Shown piece after piece: positions 1 through 5,450 of a DNA stretch of 5,450 nt. The notes beneath the pieces were generated by a model that was given only the letters and a program-made list of their open reading frames with translations, did not search any database and was not told the DNA's origin. The DNA comes from an uncultured Coriobacteriaceae bacterium (GTDB lineage: Bacteria; Actinomycetota; Coriobacteriia; Coriobacteriales; QAMH01). The stretch covers positions 1 through 5,450 of the forward strand of contig CACZQA010000184.1 in NCBI GenBank assembly GCA_902783175.1. The letters run 5' to 3'. Position 1 is the first letter of the stretch, and each line of letters opens with the position of its first letter. The translations under genes and the position numbers were made by a program.

Positions 1-1
1 C

Positions 2-1496
2 GGCTCGAACGGCGCGAAGGTCGTCTCGAATGCCGAATGGTCCGATCCCTCGGTTGCCACGGCGGTCAACGAGGCGATTCGCTCTGCAGATTCAAGCTAT
101 GCGGGCAGTTCCGCGGCTGATGCAGAGACATGGCTTCACGACAATGTGGACAGCAATGCGGCGCAGGCATCCCGGAACGCCGCGGTCGCCGCGATGGCGA
201 GAAACCTCCAGAGCTCGTCAGCGCCTTCGAGCGCTCTGACCGCCGGCACAGCGGCAACCCTCGATGCGGGGTACTGGCTAGTCGCGGCAGATGCCGCCGG
301 TATCGGCACGGGCGAGTACGGCACCTCCCCGATACTCGTCGTGGTGGGCGGCTCGCCGGCGACGGCCACAACCAAGGGGGCCGCTCCGACGGTCGACAAG
401 CACGTGCTCGAGAACTCGTCTGGTGCCTGGCAAAAGCAGGCTGATGTCACGGTGGGCGACAGCCTGTTTTGGCGCCTCGAGGCGACTGTTCCCGCGGGGA
501 TTGCCGGCTACTCGGCGTATGGCGTGAGCTTCCACGACACGCTTGCCCCCGGCATCGGGCAGCCTTCGGAGGTCCACGTGTATCTGGCGGCGGGGGACGC
601 GACGTCGAGCATCGTCGGTGCGTCGGATACCGCAGACGCGGCACGGCCGTTTTGGGCGCAGGGTGACTCCCCGGAGGGGGGGTGACGCTTGGGTCGAGCT
701 CGATGCAGACGAGTACGCCACCAGCTACGCGACGTCCGATGCGGGGGCGACCTTCGACGTCACGGTAAACGACCTCGTCGCCTCGCTGGCCAAGCGCGGC
801 GGAGCGCTCGAGTCCGGAGCGCGCGTGTGCGTGGTCTACGATGCCCCGCTCACGGCCGCTGCCGCGCAGGGCGTGGCAAAGGGCAACCCGGACGAGGTCG
901 TGCTGCGTTATCCGAGTTCGCCGTATTCAGATGCGTTCGCGCAGACCGAGCCTGCCGATGCGGTCGCCTACACGTGGGGCCTGCAGCTCGTCAAACGCTC
1001 CTCTGAGGACGAGACGCCCCTGCAGGGCGCCGTCTTGCGCGTGACCGATGGCCAGGGTCGTCATCTGACCCAGGACGGTACGTGGACGGGGGAGGATGCG
1101 ACGGTGACCACCGATGCGGAGGGTCTCGTGCGCGCCGCGGGCGTCGATTCCGGCCGTTACCTGGTCGAAGAGGTCTCTGCGCCCGAGGGCTACGCGGCAT
1201 TTGCCGGTACGAGGACCATCGAGCTTTCTGCCACGCTCGACCCCGACCATATCGTGCATGCGCAAGTGCAGGTCTCGCTGAAGGCGGCTGACCCCTTGCG
1301 CGCCGATGGCTTCGACGCCGATGCGGGTCAGGCAGCGGTCTCGGTGCTCGATGGGCCCGCGGGCCCTCTGGATGCGGTCGCGTCCGCTCTCCCCAAGACG
1401 GGTGATACGGCGCCGCTCGGCGCTCTCGCGCTGCTCGCCGCAGCTGCGCTTCTCGCGTTTGCGGCGCATCGCCGGAGGACGGGGGAGCGTTCGTGA
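2..1496 (+). pseudogene. LPXTG-anchored isopeptide-type pilin, 5' end outside window, frameshifted at a G7 tract
   Basis: Surface pilin subunit, secreted and joined by sortase through its LPKTG signal. The frame is open from base 2 to a TGA at 683-685. The rest of the protein continues in the +1 frame from about 676 to the TGA at 1494-1496. About 497 residues are visible, and alignment to the downstream pilin suggests about 70 N-terminal residues lie upstream. Visible parts: end of the N-terminal domain; a Lys (374-376) and PTVDK (Lys 398-400) at the domain boundary; FHDTL with its acidic residue at 536-538; a C-terminal CnaB-like domain with Lys 993-995, Glu 1170-1172 and Asp 1350-1352; LPKTG at 1389-1403; a hydrophobic anchor; a basic tail. 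Homology to the next pilin runs through both frames, so this is one gene. An apparent ATG at 543 in the second frame is spurious, because its first 45 or so residues are out-of-frame. Whether the gene is dead, phase-variable or recoded is open. Confidence 0.82.
673..686 (+). other. G7 homopolymer and candidate +1 recoding site inside the first pilin
   Basis: The sequence reads GGAGGGGGGG followed by TGAC. In the incoming frame the codons are GAG GGG GGG TGA. Skipping one base gives GGT GAC and re-enters the frame that carries the rest of the pilin. Removing one G has the same effect. The site has a Shine-Dalgarno-like GGAGG (673-677) two bases before the last sense codon. It also has a slippable GGG-to-GGT P-site and a UGA followed by C. 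These are the ingredients of the prfB +1 frameshift. A G tract of this kind is equally suited to slipped-strand mispairing. Function is inferred. Confidence 0.55.
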
Positions 1497-1521
1497 ACGC
1501 GAGAAGGGCATGCACCGCGTT

Positions 1522-1548
1522 CGCGCAGCGCAGGTTGCGCGGGCAACC
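1522..1548 (+). other. Two overlapping, mutually exclusive hairpins between the pilin genes
   Basis: CGCGCA (1522-1527) pairs perfectly with TGCGCG (1536-1541) around an 8-base loop. GGTTGC (1533-1538) pairs perfectly with GCAACC (1543-1548) around a 4-base loop. The two share bases, so only one can form at a time. No T-tract follows, so this is not a standard terminator. The 123-base spacer (1497-1619) otherwise shows no convincing gene or promoter. A role in mRNA processing or in setting pilin ratios is possible but unproven, since short stems arise easily in GC-rich DNA. Confidence 0.3.
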
Positions 1549-1608
1549 GTTCGGACATCGGCAGATGCAGCAGCAGCTGTTTGAGGAAATGACAGACTCG
1601 GTCAGATG

Positions 1609-1614
1609 AAGGAG
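1609..1614 (+). promoter_or_regulatory. Strong ribosome binding site of the second pilin
   Basis: AAGGAG lies 5 bases before the ATG at 1620 and fixes that start. The ATG at 1606 overlaps the site and is out of frame. The strength of the site fits a highly expressed major pilin. Confidence 0.8.
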
Positions 1615-1619
1615 TTCAG

Positions 1620-3272
1620 ATGAAAGCCGGAAACAACATCGCGCGGCTGGCGCTTGCCGGCGGTCTTGTGGCAACACTCGCCTTTGGAGGCGCCGCTCTC
1701 CCCGGGGCCTTTGCCGCCGACGGGACCGCGACCCAAGGCGACATCACGATCAACGCGAACACGCATGTCTCGTCGGACACCACGACGCTGTTGGGCTATC
1801 AGCTCTTCAAGGCGGACGTTGCCGATCAGACGGTGGGCGCCACGACGTCCAAGGCGGTGTCCAACATCGTCTGGGGCAGCACCCAGGCCCAGACGGCTGT
1901 CGAAGATGCAATTAAGGCCATCGAGCCTGCCTATGCGGGCACGTCCGCACAGGATGCGGCCGACTGGCTGAGCACGCACGCGTCTGGCTCGGGGTCTGCC
2001 ACCGTCGTCGACGCCAACGATGCGTTCGGCAAGATTGCCGCCGCCATGCGCACGGCAGGCGCGGCTGCCACCACGGTCACGCCCGGCACCAAGGCGACGC
2101 TCGATGAGGGTTACTGGCTGTTCGTGACCGACACCGACACGACGAGCGATCTGATCGACAAGGTGGGTACCGCCCCCATCTACGCGGTGGTCGGCGGCAG
2201 CGCGGTGACGGTCGACCAGAAATCGAGCCTGCCCACGGTCAACAAGTACATCAAGAACGACGCGACGGGTTCCGGCTGGACAAAGGCCGCGGACTCCCAG
2301 ATTGGGCAGAACATCGATTATAAGCTCACGGGCACGGTCGCGACGGCGCTCGCGAGCTACGACACGTACTACTACTCCTTCAGCGACGTCCTCGATTCGG
2401 GGCTCACGGCCGATGCGGGCTCGGTCAAGGTCATGGTGCAGAATCCGGCAACGGGCGGTACCGCTCAGTCCGAGACCCAGGTACGCGCCAATGACTACAC
2501 GGCCGCTCTCGACTCCGCCACCAACACGCTCACCGTGACCGTCAACGATCTCAAGTCGGTGAAGGACGCGGACGGCAACGCCATCACCGTCACGCCGAAT
2601 TCCGTGGTAAACGTCTATTACACGGCCCAGCTCAACGAGCATGCGAAGGCCGCCGGCCGCTCAAATGACAACACGGTGACCCTCACGTACTCCAACAACC
2701 CGGGAACCAAAAGCCACGGCGACACCACGCCGGCGACGGTGCGCGACTATACCTACCAGCTCATGCTCATGAAGGTTGACAGCTCGGATAATTCAAAGGG
2801 CCTGCAGAATGCCAAGTTCACCATCCAAGCTACCGGTGCCGATGAGGGCGCGGGCATCAAGTACGTCCAGTCGGATGGCACGCTCGGCGATGCCGCCTAT
2901 GAGTTCACGTCTGCTGCTGACGGCAGCATCGCGGTGAGCGGGCTCGACGCGGGCGAGTACACCGTCGTCGAGACCCAGGCTCCCGATGGGTACAATACGG
3001 TGCCCAGCTTCACCTTCCAGATCTATCCCGTTTACAAGGAGACCACGGGCGATATCGACACGATTCGCGTCCAGACCTCGAACGCAAACGTCTCCACGAT
3101 TAACGTCTACGACGGCGTGGTCGACTTGGTCGTCAAAGACAAGGCGGGCATGACCCTGCCGCTCACCGGCGAAAACGGTATCGCGCTGCTGTGGATCGTC
3201 GGCGGCGTTATGGTAGCCGCAGGCGCCGTGTACCTGGTCCGCTCGCGCAAGAAGGACAAGGCGCAGCAGTAG
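1620..3272 (+). CDS. LPXTG-anchored major pilin, SpaA/SpaH-EbpB isopeptide-forming type
   Basis: Probable major shaft subunit of a sortase-assembled pilus, 550 residues. A signal peptide covers about residues 1-32 (basic start, hydrophobic core, cleavage near AFA-AD). An N-terminal domain runs to about 200. Lys201 and Lys209 (in PTVNK) mark the boundary to a central isopeptide domain with Asp256 (in FSDVL) and Asn359/Asn360 (in YSNNP). A CnaB-like domain from about 380 has Lys385, Glu451 (in VETQAPDGY) and Asp507 on the last strand. LPLTG is at 513-517, then a hydrophobic anchor (about 521-541) and a basic tail. By family logic, Lys209 with Asn359/360 and Lys385 with Asp507 would form internal isopeptide bonds, and Lys201 is the candidate for sortase cross-linking. 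The classic YPK motif is absent, so that last assignment is inferred. The gene is intact, has a strong ribosome site, and precedes a class C sortase. Confidence 0.93.
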   Translation: MKAGNNIARLALAGGLVATLAFGGAALPGAFAADGTATQGDITINANTHVSSDTTTLLGYQLFKADVADQTVGATTSKAVSNIVWGSTQAQTAVEDAIKAIEPAYAGTSAQDAADWLSTHASGSGSATVVDANDAFGKIAAAMRTAGAAATTVTPGTKATLDEGYWLFVTDTDTTSDLIDKVGTAPIYAVVGGSAVTVDQKSSLPTVNKYIKNDATGSGWTKAADSQIGQNIDYKLTGTVATALASYDTYYYSFSDVLDSGLTADAGSVKVMVQNPATGGTAQSETQVRANDYTAALDSATNTLTVTVNDLKSVKDADGNAITVTPNSVVNVYYTAQLNEHAKAAGRSNDNTVTLTYSNNPGTKSHGDTTPATVRDYTYQLMLMKVDSSDNSKGLQNAKFTIQATGADEGAGIKYVQSDGTLGDAAYEFTSAADGSIAVSGLDAGEYTVVETQAPDGYNTVPSFTFQIYPVYKETTGDIDTIRVQTSNANVSTINVYDGVVDLVVKDKAGMTLPLTGENGIALLWIVGGVMVAAGAVYLVRSRKKDKAQQ

Positions 3273-3294
3273 GCGTCTATAGCACAACGTAGCA

Positions 3295-3324
3295 CGAGGG
3301 TCCCGCCTGGTTGCGGGACCCTCG
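3295..3324 (+). terminator. Strong hairpin between major pilin and sortase, probably a partial terminator or mRNA stabiliser
   Basis: CGAGGGTCCCGC (3295-3306) and GCGGGACCCTCG (3313-3324) form a perfect 12-bp, GC-rich stem with a 6-base loop. It starts 22 bases after the pilin stop and ends 16 bases before the sortase ATG. No T-tract follows, so full intrinsic termination is doubtful. A likely effect is to protect the 3' end of the pilin message or reduce read-through, giving much pilin and little sortase. A TTG at 3311 sits in the loop and arm of this hairpin and is a poor candidate for the sortase start. Confidence 0.7.
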
Positions 3325-3330
3325 CGTCAT

Positions 3331-3337
3331 GGGGAGG
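3331..3337 (+). promoter_or_regulatory. Closely spaced ribosome binding site of the sortase
   Basis: GGGGAGG ends only 3 bases before the ATG at 3341, closer than the usual 5-9. It is the only good Shine-Dalgarno match near the gene start and favours 3341. The in-frame ATG at 3329 has no such site ahead of it. The tight spacing and the upstream hairpin both suggest modest translation. Confidence 0.6.
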
Positions 3338-3340
3338 AAC

Positions 3341-4213
3341 ATGCCCGACAAGCACGGCGGCAGGGACACGAGAAAAAGACGGCGGCTGCCGGGATGGGCG
3401 GACCGTCTGATTGCGGCCGTCCTGATCGCGTGCGGCATCGGGCTGATGGTTTGGCCCTGGGTTGCCGACCTCGTCTCGTCCACGGGCGTGGGCACCACCA
3501 TCTCCGAGGTCACGGCGCACGTGGACGCCCTGCCCGCCGACGAGAAGCAGTGGTACCTCGACGAGGCGCATGCCTACAACGACGAGCTCGCGGGGCGTAC
3601 CCCCAGCATGGAGCCTTCCCAGATCGTACCCTACGACGAGCAGCTCACCTTCGAGCGCGACCCCATGATGAGCTGGGTCGACATCCCCTCCATCAACGTG
3701 AGCATGCCCATCTACCATGGCACGTCCGATGCTGCGCTCATGGCGGGCGTGGGACATCTGCAGAACACGAGCCTGCCGGTGGGCGGGGCATCTGCCCACT
3801 GCGTGCTCACGGCGCATTCGGGCATGGGCAATCTGCGTATGTTCGACGACATCCGCCAATTGGTGCCGGGCGACCTGGTGCTGCTGCACACGATGGGCGA
3901 CACGTACGCCTACCGTGTCACCGGCTCTGAGGTGGTATGGCCCGATGAGGTGGATTCGCTGGCCATCGAGCCCGGGCGGGACCTGCTCACCCTCGTGACC
4001 TGCACGCCCTACGGTGTGAACGACCATCGGCTGCTCGTGCACTGCGAGCGCACCGACTACAACCCCGACGAGGCGGCTGATGCGGGCTCGCTCGCGAACC
4101 GCCACTGGGGCATGCGCGAGTGGGCTGCGCTCGTCGCCGTACTCGCGCTTGTTGCCCTGGTCGCAGACGTCGTCATCCGTCGACTGCACAAGAGGGGCGC
4201 AAGCGGGCGGTAG
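3341..4213 (+). CDS. Class C (pilus-polymerising) sortase
   Basis: Membrane-bound transpeptidase that cleaves LPXTG between Thr and Gly and joins the pilin to a Lys of the next subunit. It has 290 residues from ATG 3341. A basic N-terminus leads into a membrane segment at about 23-41. A lid-like segment contains Asp107-Pro108. The core begins at WVDIPSIN and continues through YHGTS and GVGHLQNTSLPVGG. The catalytic triad is visible: His159 (in LTAHSG), Cys221 (in TLVTCTPYG) and Arg230 (in NDHRLLV). A second hydrophobic segment (about 261-279) and a basic tail follow. The N- and C-terminal membrane segments, the lid and the TLVTCTPYG form are typical of class C. The gene follows the major pilin by 68 bases, as in Spa-type pilus operons. 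Oddities are Met rather than an aromatic residue after the lid Asp-Pro, and an extra Cys235 shortly after the active-site Arg. No housekeeping (class A/E) sortase is in the window, so wall anchoring would need one elsewhere. Confidence 0.93.
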   Translation: MPDKHGGRDTRKRRRLPGWADRLIAAVLIACGIGLMVWPWVADLVSSTGVGTTISEVTAHVDALPADEKQWYLDEAHAYNDELAGRTPSMEPSQIVPYDEQLTFERDPMMSWVDIPSINVSMPIYHGTSDAALMAGVGHLQNTSLPVGGASAHCVLTAHSGMGNLRMFDDIRQLVPGDLVLLHTMGDTYAYRVTGSEVVWPDEVDSLAIEPGRDLLTLVTCTPYGVNDHRLLVHCERTDYNPDEAADAGSLANRHWGMREWAALVAVLALVALVADVVIRRLHKRGASGR

Positions 4214-4255
4214 AGCGGCGTGTAGCGGCAAACGGGTGATATTCAAGCCGCTCTA
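4211..4255 (+). terminator. Weak hairpin at the end of the sortase gene
   Basis: TAGAGCGGC (4211-4219, including the sortase stop codon) pairs perfectly with GCCGCTCTA (4247-4255) around a 27-base loop. A competing 6-bp stem, GGGTGA (4234-4239) with TCACCC (4258-4263), overlaps it. No T-tract follows. This may be the end of the pilus operon, but the long loop makes it a weak terminator candidate. Confidence 0.35.
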
Positions 4256-4368
4256 TCTCACCCCCAAAGAACCCCCATTGCGGGGCTGCTCCAAAATCTC
4301 CCTCCTGTCTAGTCTGTAAGCCAAAGCTGTGCTTCGGGCTCCCAGGAAGCCTACGGGCACGTAAAACC

Positions 4369-4398
4369 TTGCAACGCCGCCCCCCGCAGATCTATAGT
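4369..4398 (+). promoter_or_regulatory. Sigma-70-type promoter for the MarR-exporter operon
   Basis: A -35 box TTGCAA (4369-4374) and a -10 box TATAGT (4393-4398) are separated by 18 bases. The -10 matches TATAAT at 5 of 6 positions and the -35 matches TTGACA at 4 of 6. Transcription would begin near 4405, about 37 bases before the MarR start codon. Confidence 0.6.
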
Positions 4399-4425
4399 GT
4401 CGTGACAACAGTTGCAACGACAACA
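4398..4425 (+). promoter_or_regulatory. Palindrome cluster, candidate MarR autoregulatory operator
   Basis: TGTCGT (4398-4403) and ACGACA (4417-4422) form an inverted repeat over the predicted transcription start. Nested inside are CAACAGTTG (4406-4414) and the perfect palindrome GTTGCAAC (4411-4418). GACAACA is repeated directly at 4404 and 4419. TTGCAACG recurs at 4369 (in the -35 box) and at 4412. MarR proteins commonly repress their own promoters by binding such palindromes as dimers. Binding here is inferred. Confidence 0.5.
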
Positions 4426-4441
4426 ATAAAGGGCACACACC

Positions 4442-4861
4442 ATGATTATGCGGGACGTTTCCATCATCATGCGCAAGATGCGCGTGCACGCCGAGCACGC
4501 GCTCGCGGACGAGGGCATCGGCTTTCCCGAGCAGCAGGTGCTCATGTGCCTGATCGCGCACGGGGATTTTAGCCAGGAGCGCATCGCGCGCTATCTCGAC
4601 ATCGACAAGGGGGCGGTGGCAAAGACCGTCGCCAAGCTCGAGGACAAAGGCTACGTCGAGCGCACAGTCAACCCGGAGAACAAGCGCGAGAAGCTCGTCG
4701 TGGCAACGGACAAGGCAACCCGCGTCTTCGACAAGATGAAGCGGGAGTACGACGTCATCAGAGCCCGGATGTTTTCGGGCCTTTCCCAAGACGAGATCGA
4801 GCAGCTACAGACCTCGCTCAGGACCATCGCAGAAAACCTTTCCCCCGAATCGGAGAACTAG
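4442..4861 (+). CDS. MarR-family winged-helix transcriptional regulator
   Basis: Small DNA-binding dimer, 139 residues, typical of MarR repressors that control neighbouring efflux or stress genes and release DNA on binding a ligand. An N-terminal helix (about 3-22) is followed by the winged helix-turn-helix. Within it, SQERIARYLDIDKGAVAKTV (44-63) covers the first helix and the start of the recognition helix (about 55-69). The wing spans about 73-87, with NPENKREKLV in place of the usual DxRxxxV-type pattern. A C-terminal helix (about 98-134) would complete the dimer interface. A purine-rich AAAGGG (4428-4433) lies 8 bases before ATG 4442. An ATG two codons later (4448) is an alternative start. 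The gene is 4 bases from the exporter and has its own promoter with operator-like palindromes, which points to autoregulation. The ligand cannot be read from sequence. The single Cys36 is not enough to claim redox sensing. Confidence 0.92.
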   Translation: MIMRDVSIIMRKMRVHAEHALADEGIGFPEQQVLMCLIAHGDFSQERIARYLDIDKGAVAKTVAKLEDKGYVERTVNPENKREKLVVATDKATRVFDKMKREYDVIRARMFSGLSQDEIEQLQTSLRTIAENLSPESEN

Positions 4862-4865
4862 CAGC

Positions 4866-5450
4866 ATGATGCGCCATCGCAAGAAGGAGAACCCCACAGA
4901 TACCGCCGAGCTCGCCCCGGTTGAGGCGACCGCCTCTGCCGAGCCTGCTCAAGCTGCAAGTGGACCTGCGCCCGACCCTGGCCAGCCCGCCGATTCCGCG
5001 GCCCGCTCGTCGTCGAAGGGCTACGTCGTCGTCGCCATCGTGTACCTGCTCGGCATATTCATGGGCGCCATCGACATGAACATCGTCAACCCGGCGCGCA
5101 CCGTCATCCAAAACACGCTGTCGGTTCCCGACGAGCTCGGCGTGTGGCTCATGACCATCTACACGCTGGCGTATGCGGCGAGCATCCCCGTGATGGGCAA
5201 GCTCGCCGACCGCCACGGTCGCAAGTACATCTACCTGCTGTGCGTGCTGCTGTTTGGCATCGGCTCGCTGCTCTGCGGGCTTTCGCAGGATGTCGGCAGC
5301 TTCGAGATGCTCATCGCGAGCCGCGCCATCCAGGCCATCGGCGGCGGTGGCATCATGCCGGTTGCCACGGCTGAGTTCGGCACCGCGTTCCCGCCCGAGA
5401 AGCGCGGCATGGCGCTTGGCCTGGTCGGCGGCATCTACGGCGTGGCCTCA
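4866..5450 (+). CDS. DHA2-type major facilitator (EmrB/QacA-like) efflux transporter, 3' end outside window
   Basis: Proton-driven membrane exporter, probably for drugs or other toxic compounds. The first 195 residues are visible and the frame is open to the window edge. A hydrophilic Ala/Pro-rich N-terminal stretch of about 50 residues precedes the first membrane helix (about 53-75), which carries Asp70 in GAIDMNIVNPA, the DHA2 hallmark. A second helix follows (about 92-110), then motif A GKLADRHGRK (111-120) and a third helix (about 122-140). Motif B begins at Arg153 (RAIQAIGGGGIMP), and GLVGGIYGVAS begins motif C, the antiporter signature. Full-length relatives have about 14 helices. ATG 4866 and ATG 4869 are both possible starts. 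GGAGA (4852-4856), inside the end of the MarR gene, is the likely ribosome site. The gene is 4 bases downstream of MarR, so the two are almost certainly cotranscribed. The substrate is unknown. Confidence 0.9.
   Translation, partial: MMRHRKKENPTDTAELAPVEATASAEPAQAASGPAPDPGQPADSAARSSSKGYVVVAIVYLLGIFMGAIDMNIVNPARTVIQNTLSVPDELGVWLMTIYTLAYAASIPVMGKLADRHGRKYIYLLCVLLFGIGSLLCGLSQDVGSFEMLIASRAIQAIGGGGIMPVATAEFGTAFPPEKRGMALGLVGGIYGVAS

Larger units (their letters stand above)
4214..4441. other. Intergenic region between the pilus operon and the MarR operon
   Basis: This 228-base gap contains no credible gene. Its first 50 bases hold the weak hairpin after the sortase. The middle (about 4264-4365) is rich in short C runs and shows no clear structure beyond a 5-bp stem, GCTTC with GAAGC, near 4331-4350. 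The last 75 bases hold the promoter and operator-like repeats listed separately. The change from a continuous operon to a spacer with its own promoter marks a transcription-unit boundary. Confidence 0.6.

Noticed and set aside
543..675. Reading frame from ATG 543 as the start of a separate 317-residue protein
   Set aside because: Its first 45 or so residues are Arg-rich out-of-frame sequence overlapping conserved pilin coding in frame 2. Real homology begins only at about 676, so it is the second part of the frameshifted pilin.
1510..1584. 24-codon frame after an AAGGG between the two pilins
   Set aside because: The peptide is Ala/Arg/Val-rich with no recognisable feature. It is too short to support as a gene without conservation, and is kept only as a note under the hairpin finding.
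991..1677. 228-codon minus-strand open frame across the pilin junction
   Set aside because: Its translation is Arg/Pro-rich and biased, and it is antisense to two well-supported pilins.
1602..2642. 346-codon minus-strand open frame
   Set aside because: It lies wholly opposite the intact pilin and has a low-complexity Gly/Arg/Val/Asp composition typical of the antisense of GC-rich genes. It has no recognisable domain.
3311..3340. Earlier sortase starts at TTG 3311 or ATG 3329
   Set aside because: The TTG lies in a strong hairpin and neither start has a Shine-Dalgarno sequence. The GGGGAGG before 3341 supports the later ATG.
3107..4246. 379-codon minus-strand open frame
   Set aside because: It is antisense to the sortase and the end of the pilin, which both have clear catalytic or sorting motifs. 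Its own translation shows no domain.
4272..4285. CCCC-GGGG hairpin near the middle of the intergenic region
   Set aside because: The stem is only 4 bp with no T-tract and is expected by chance in this composition.
1..5450. CRISPR array, tRNA or rRNA gene, insertion sequence or attachment site
   Set aside because: No regularly spaced repeats, cloverleaf-like or rRNA sequence, transposase or terminal inverted repeats were seen on either strand.

Overview
The window reads as GC-rich chromosomal DNA from a Gram-positive, sortase-using bacterium. The LPXTG pilins of the SpaA/SpaH-EbpB isopeptide type, the codon use and the gene order fit a gut actinobacterium of the Coriobacteriia (Collinsella-like). 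That assignment rests on overall resemblance, not on a marker gene. All real genes are on the + strand; the long minus-strand reading frames are shadows of GC-rich coding sequence.

Layout. Positions 1-1496 hold the 3' part of a first LPXTG pilin gene. It enters the window already open and is split between two frames at a run of seven G (676-682) ending in a UGA stop. A 123-base spacer with two mutually exclusive hairpins follows. Positions 1620-3272 hold an intact 550-residue pilin, a divergent paralogue of the first, with signal peptide, two isopeptide-type domains, LPLTG and a membrane anchor. A perfect 12-bp hairpin without a T-tract (3295-3324) separates it from a class C, pilus-polymerising sortase (3341-4213). 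A 228-base spacer carries a weak hairpin, a good promoter and an operator-like palindrome cluster. It leads into a MarR-family regulator (4442-4861), followed after 4 bases by the start of a DHA2-type major facilitator exporter (4866 to the window end).

How it works together. The first module is a sortase-mediated pilus operon: two secreted pilins and the class C sortase that links them into a fibre. The second looks like a self-regulated MarR-exporter operon, probably for drug or toxic-compound efflux. The most interesting point is the first pilin. Its coding sequence is restored by a single +1 shift, equivalent to one G fewer, at GGAGGGGGGG-TGAC. This could be an ON/OFF phase-variable tract, a prfB-like programmed +1 frameshift, a genuine broken gene, or a sequencing error. 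The sequence alone cannot decide between them.
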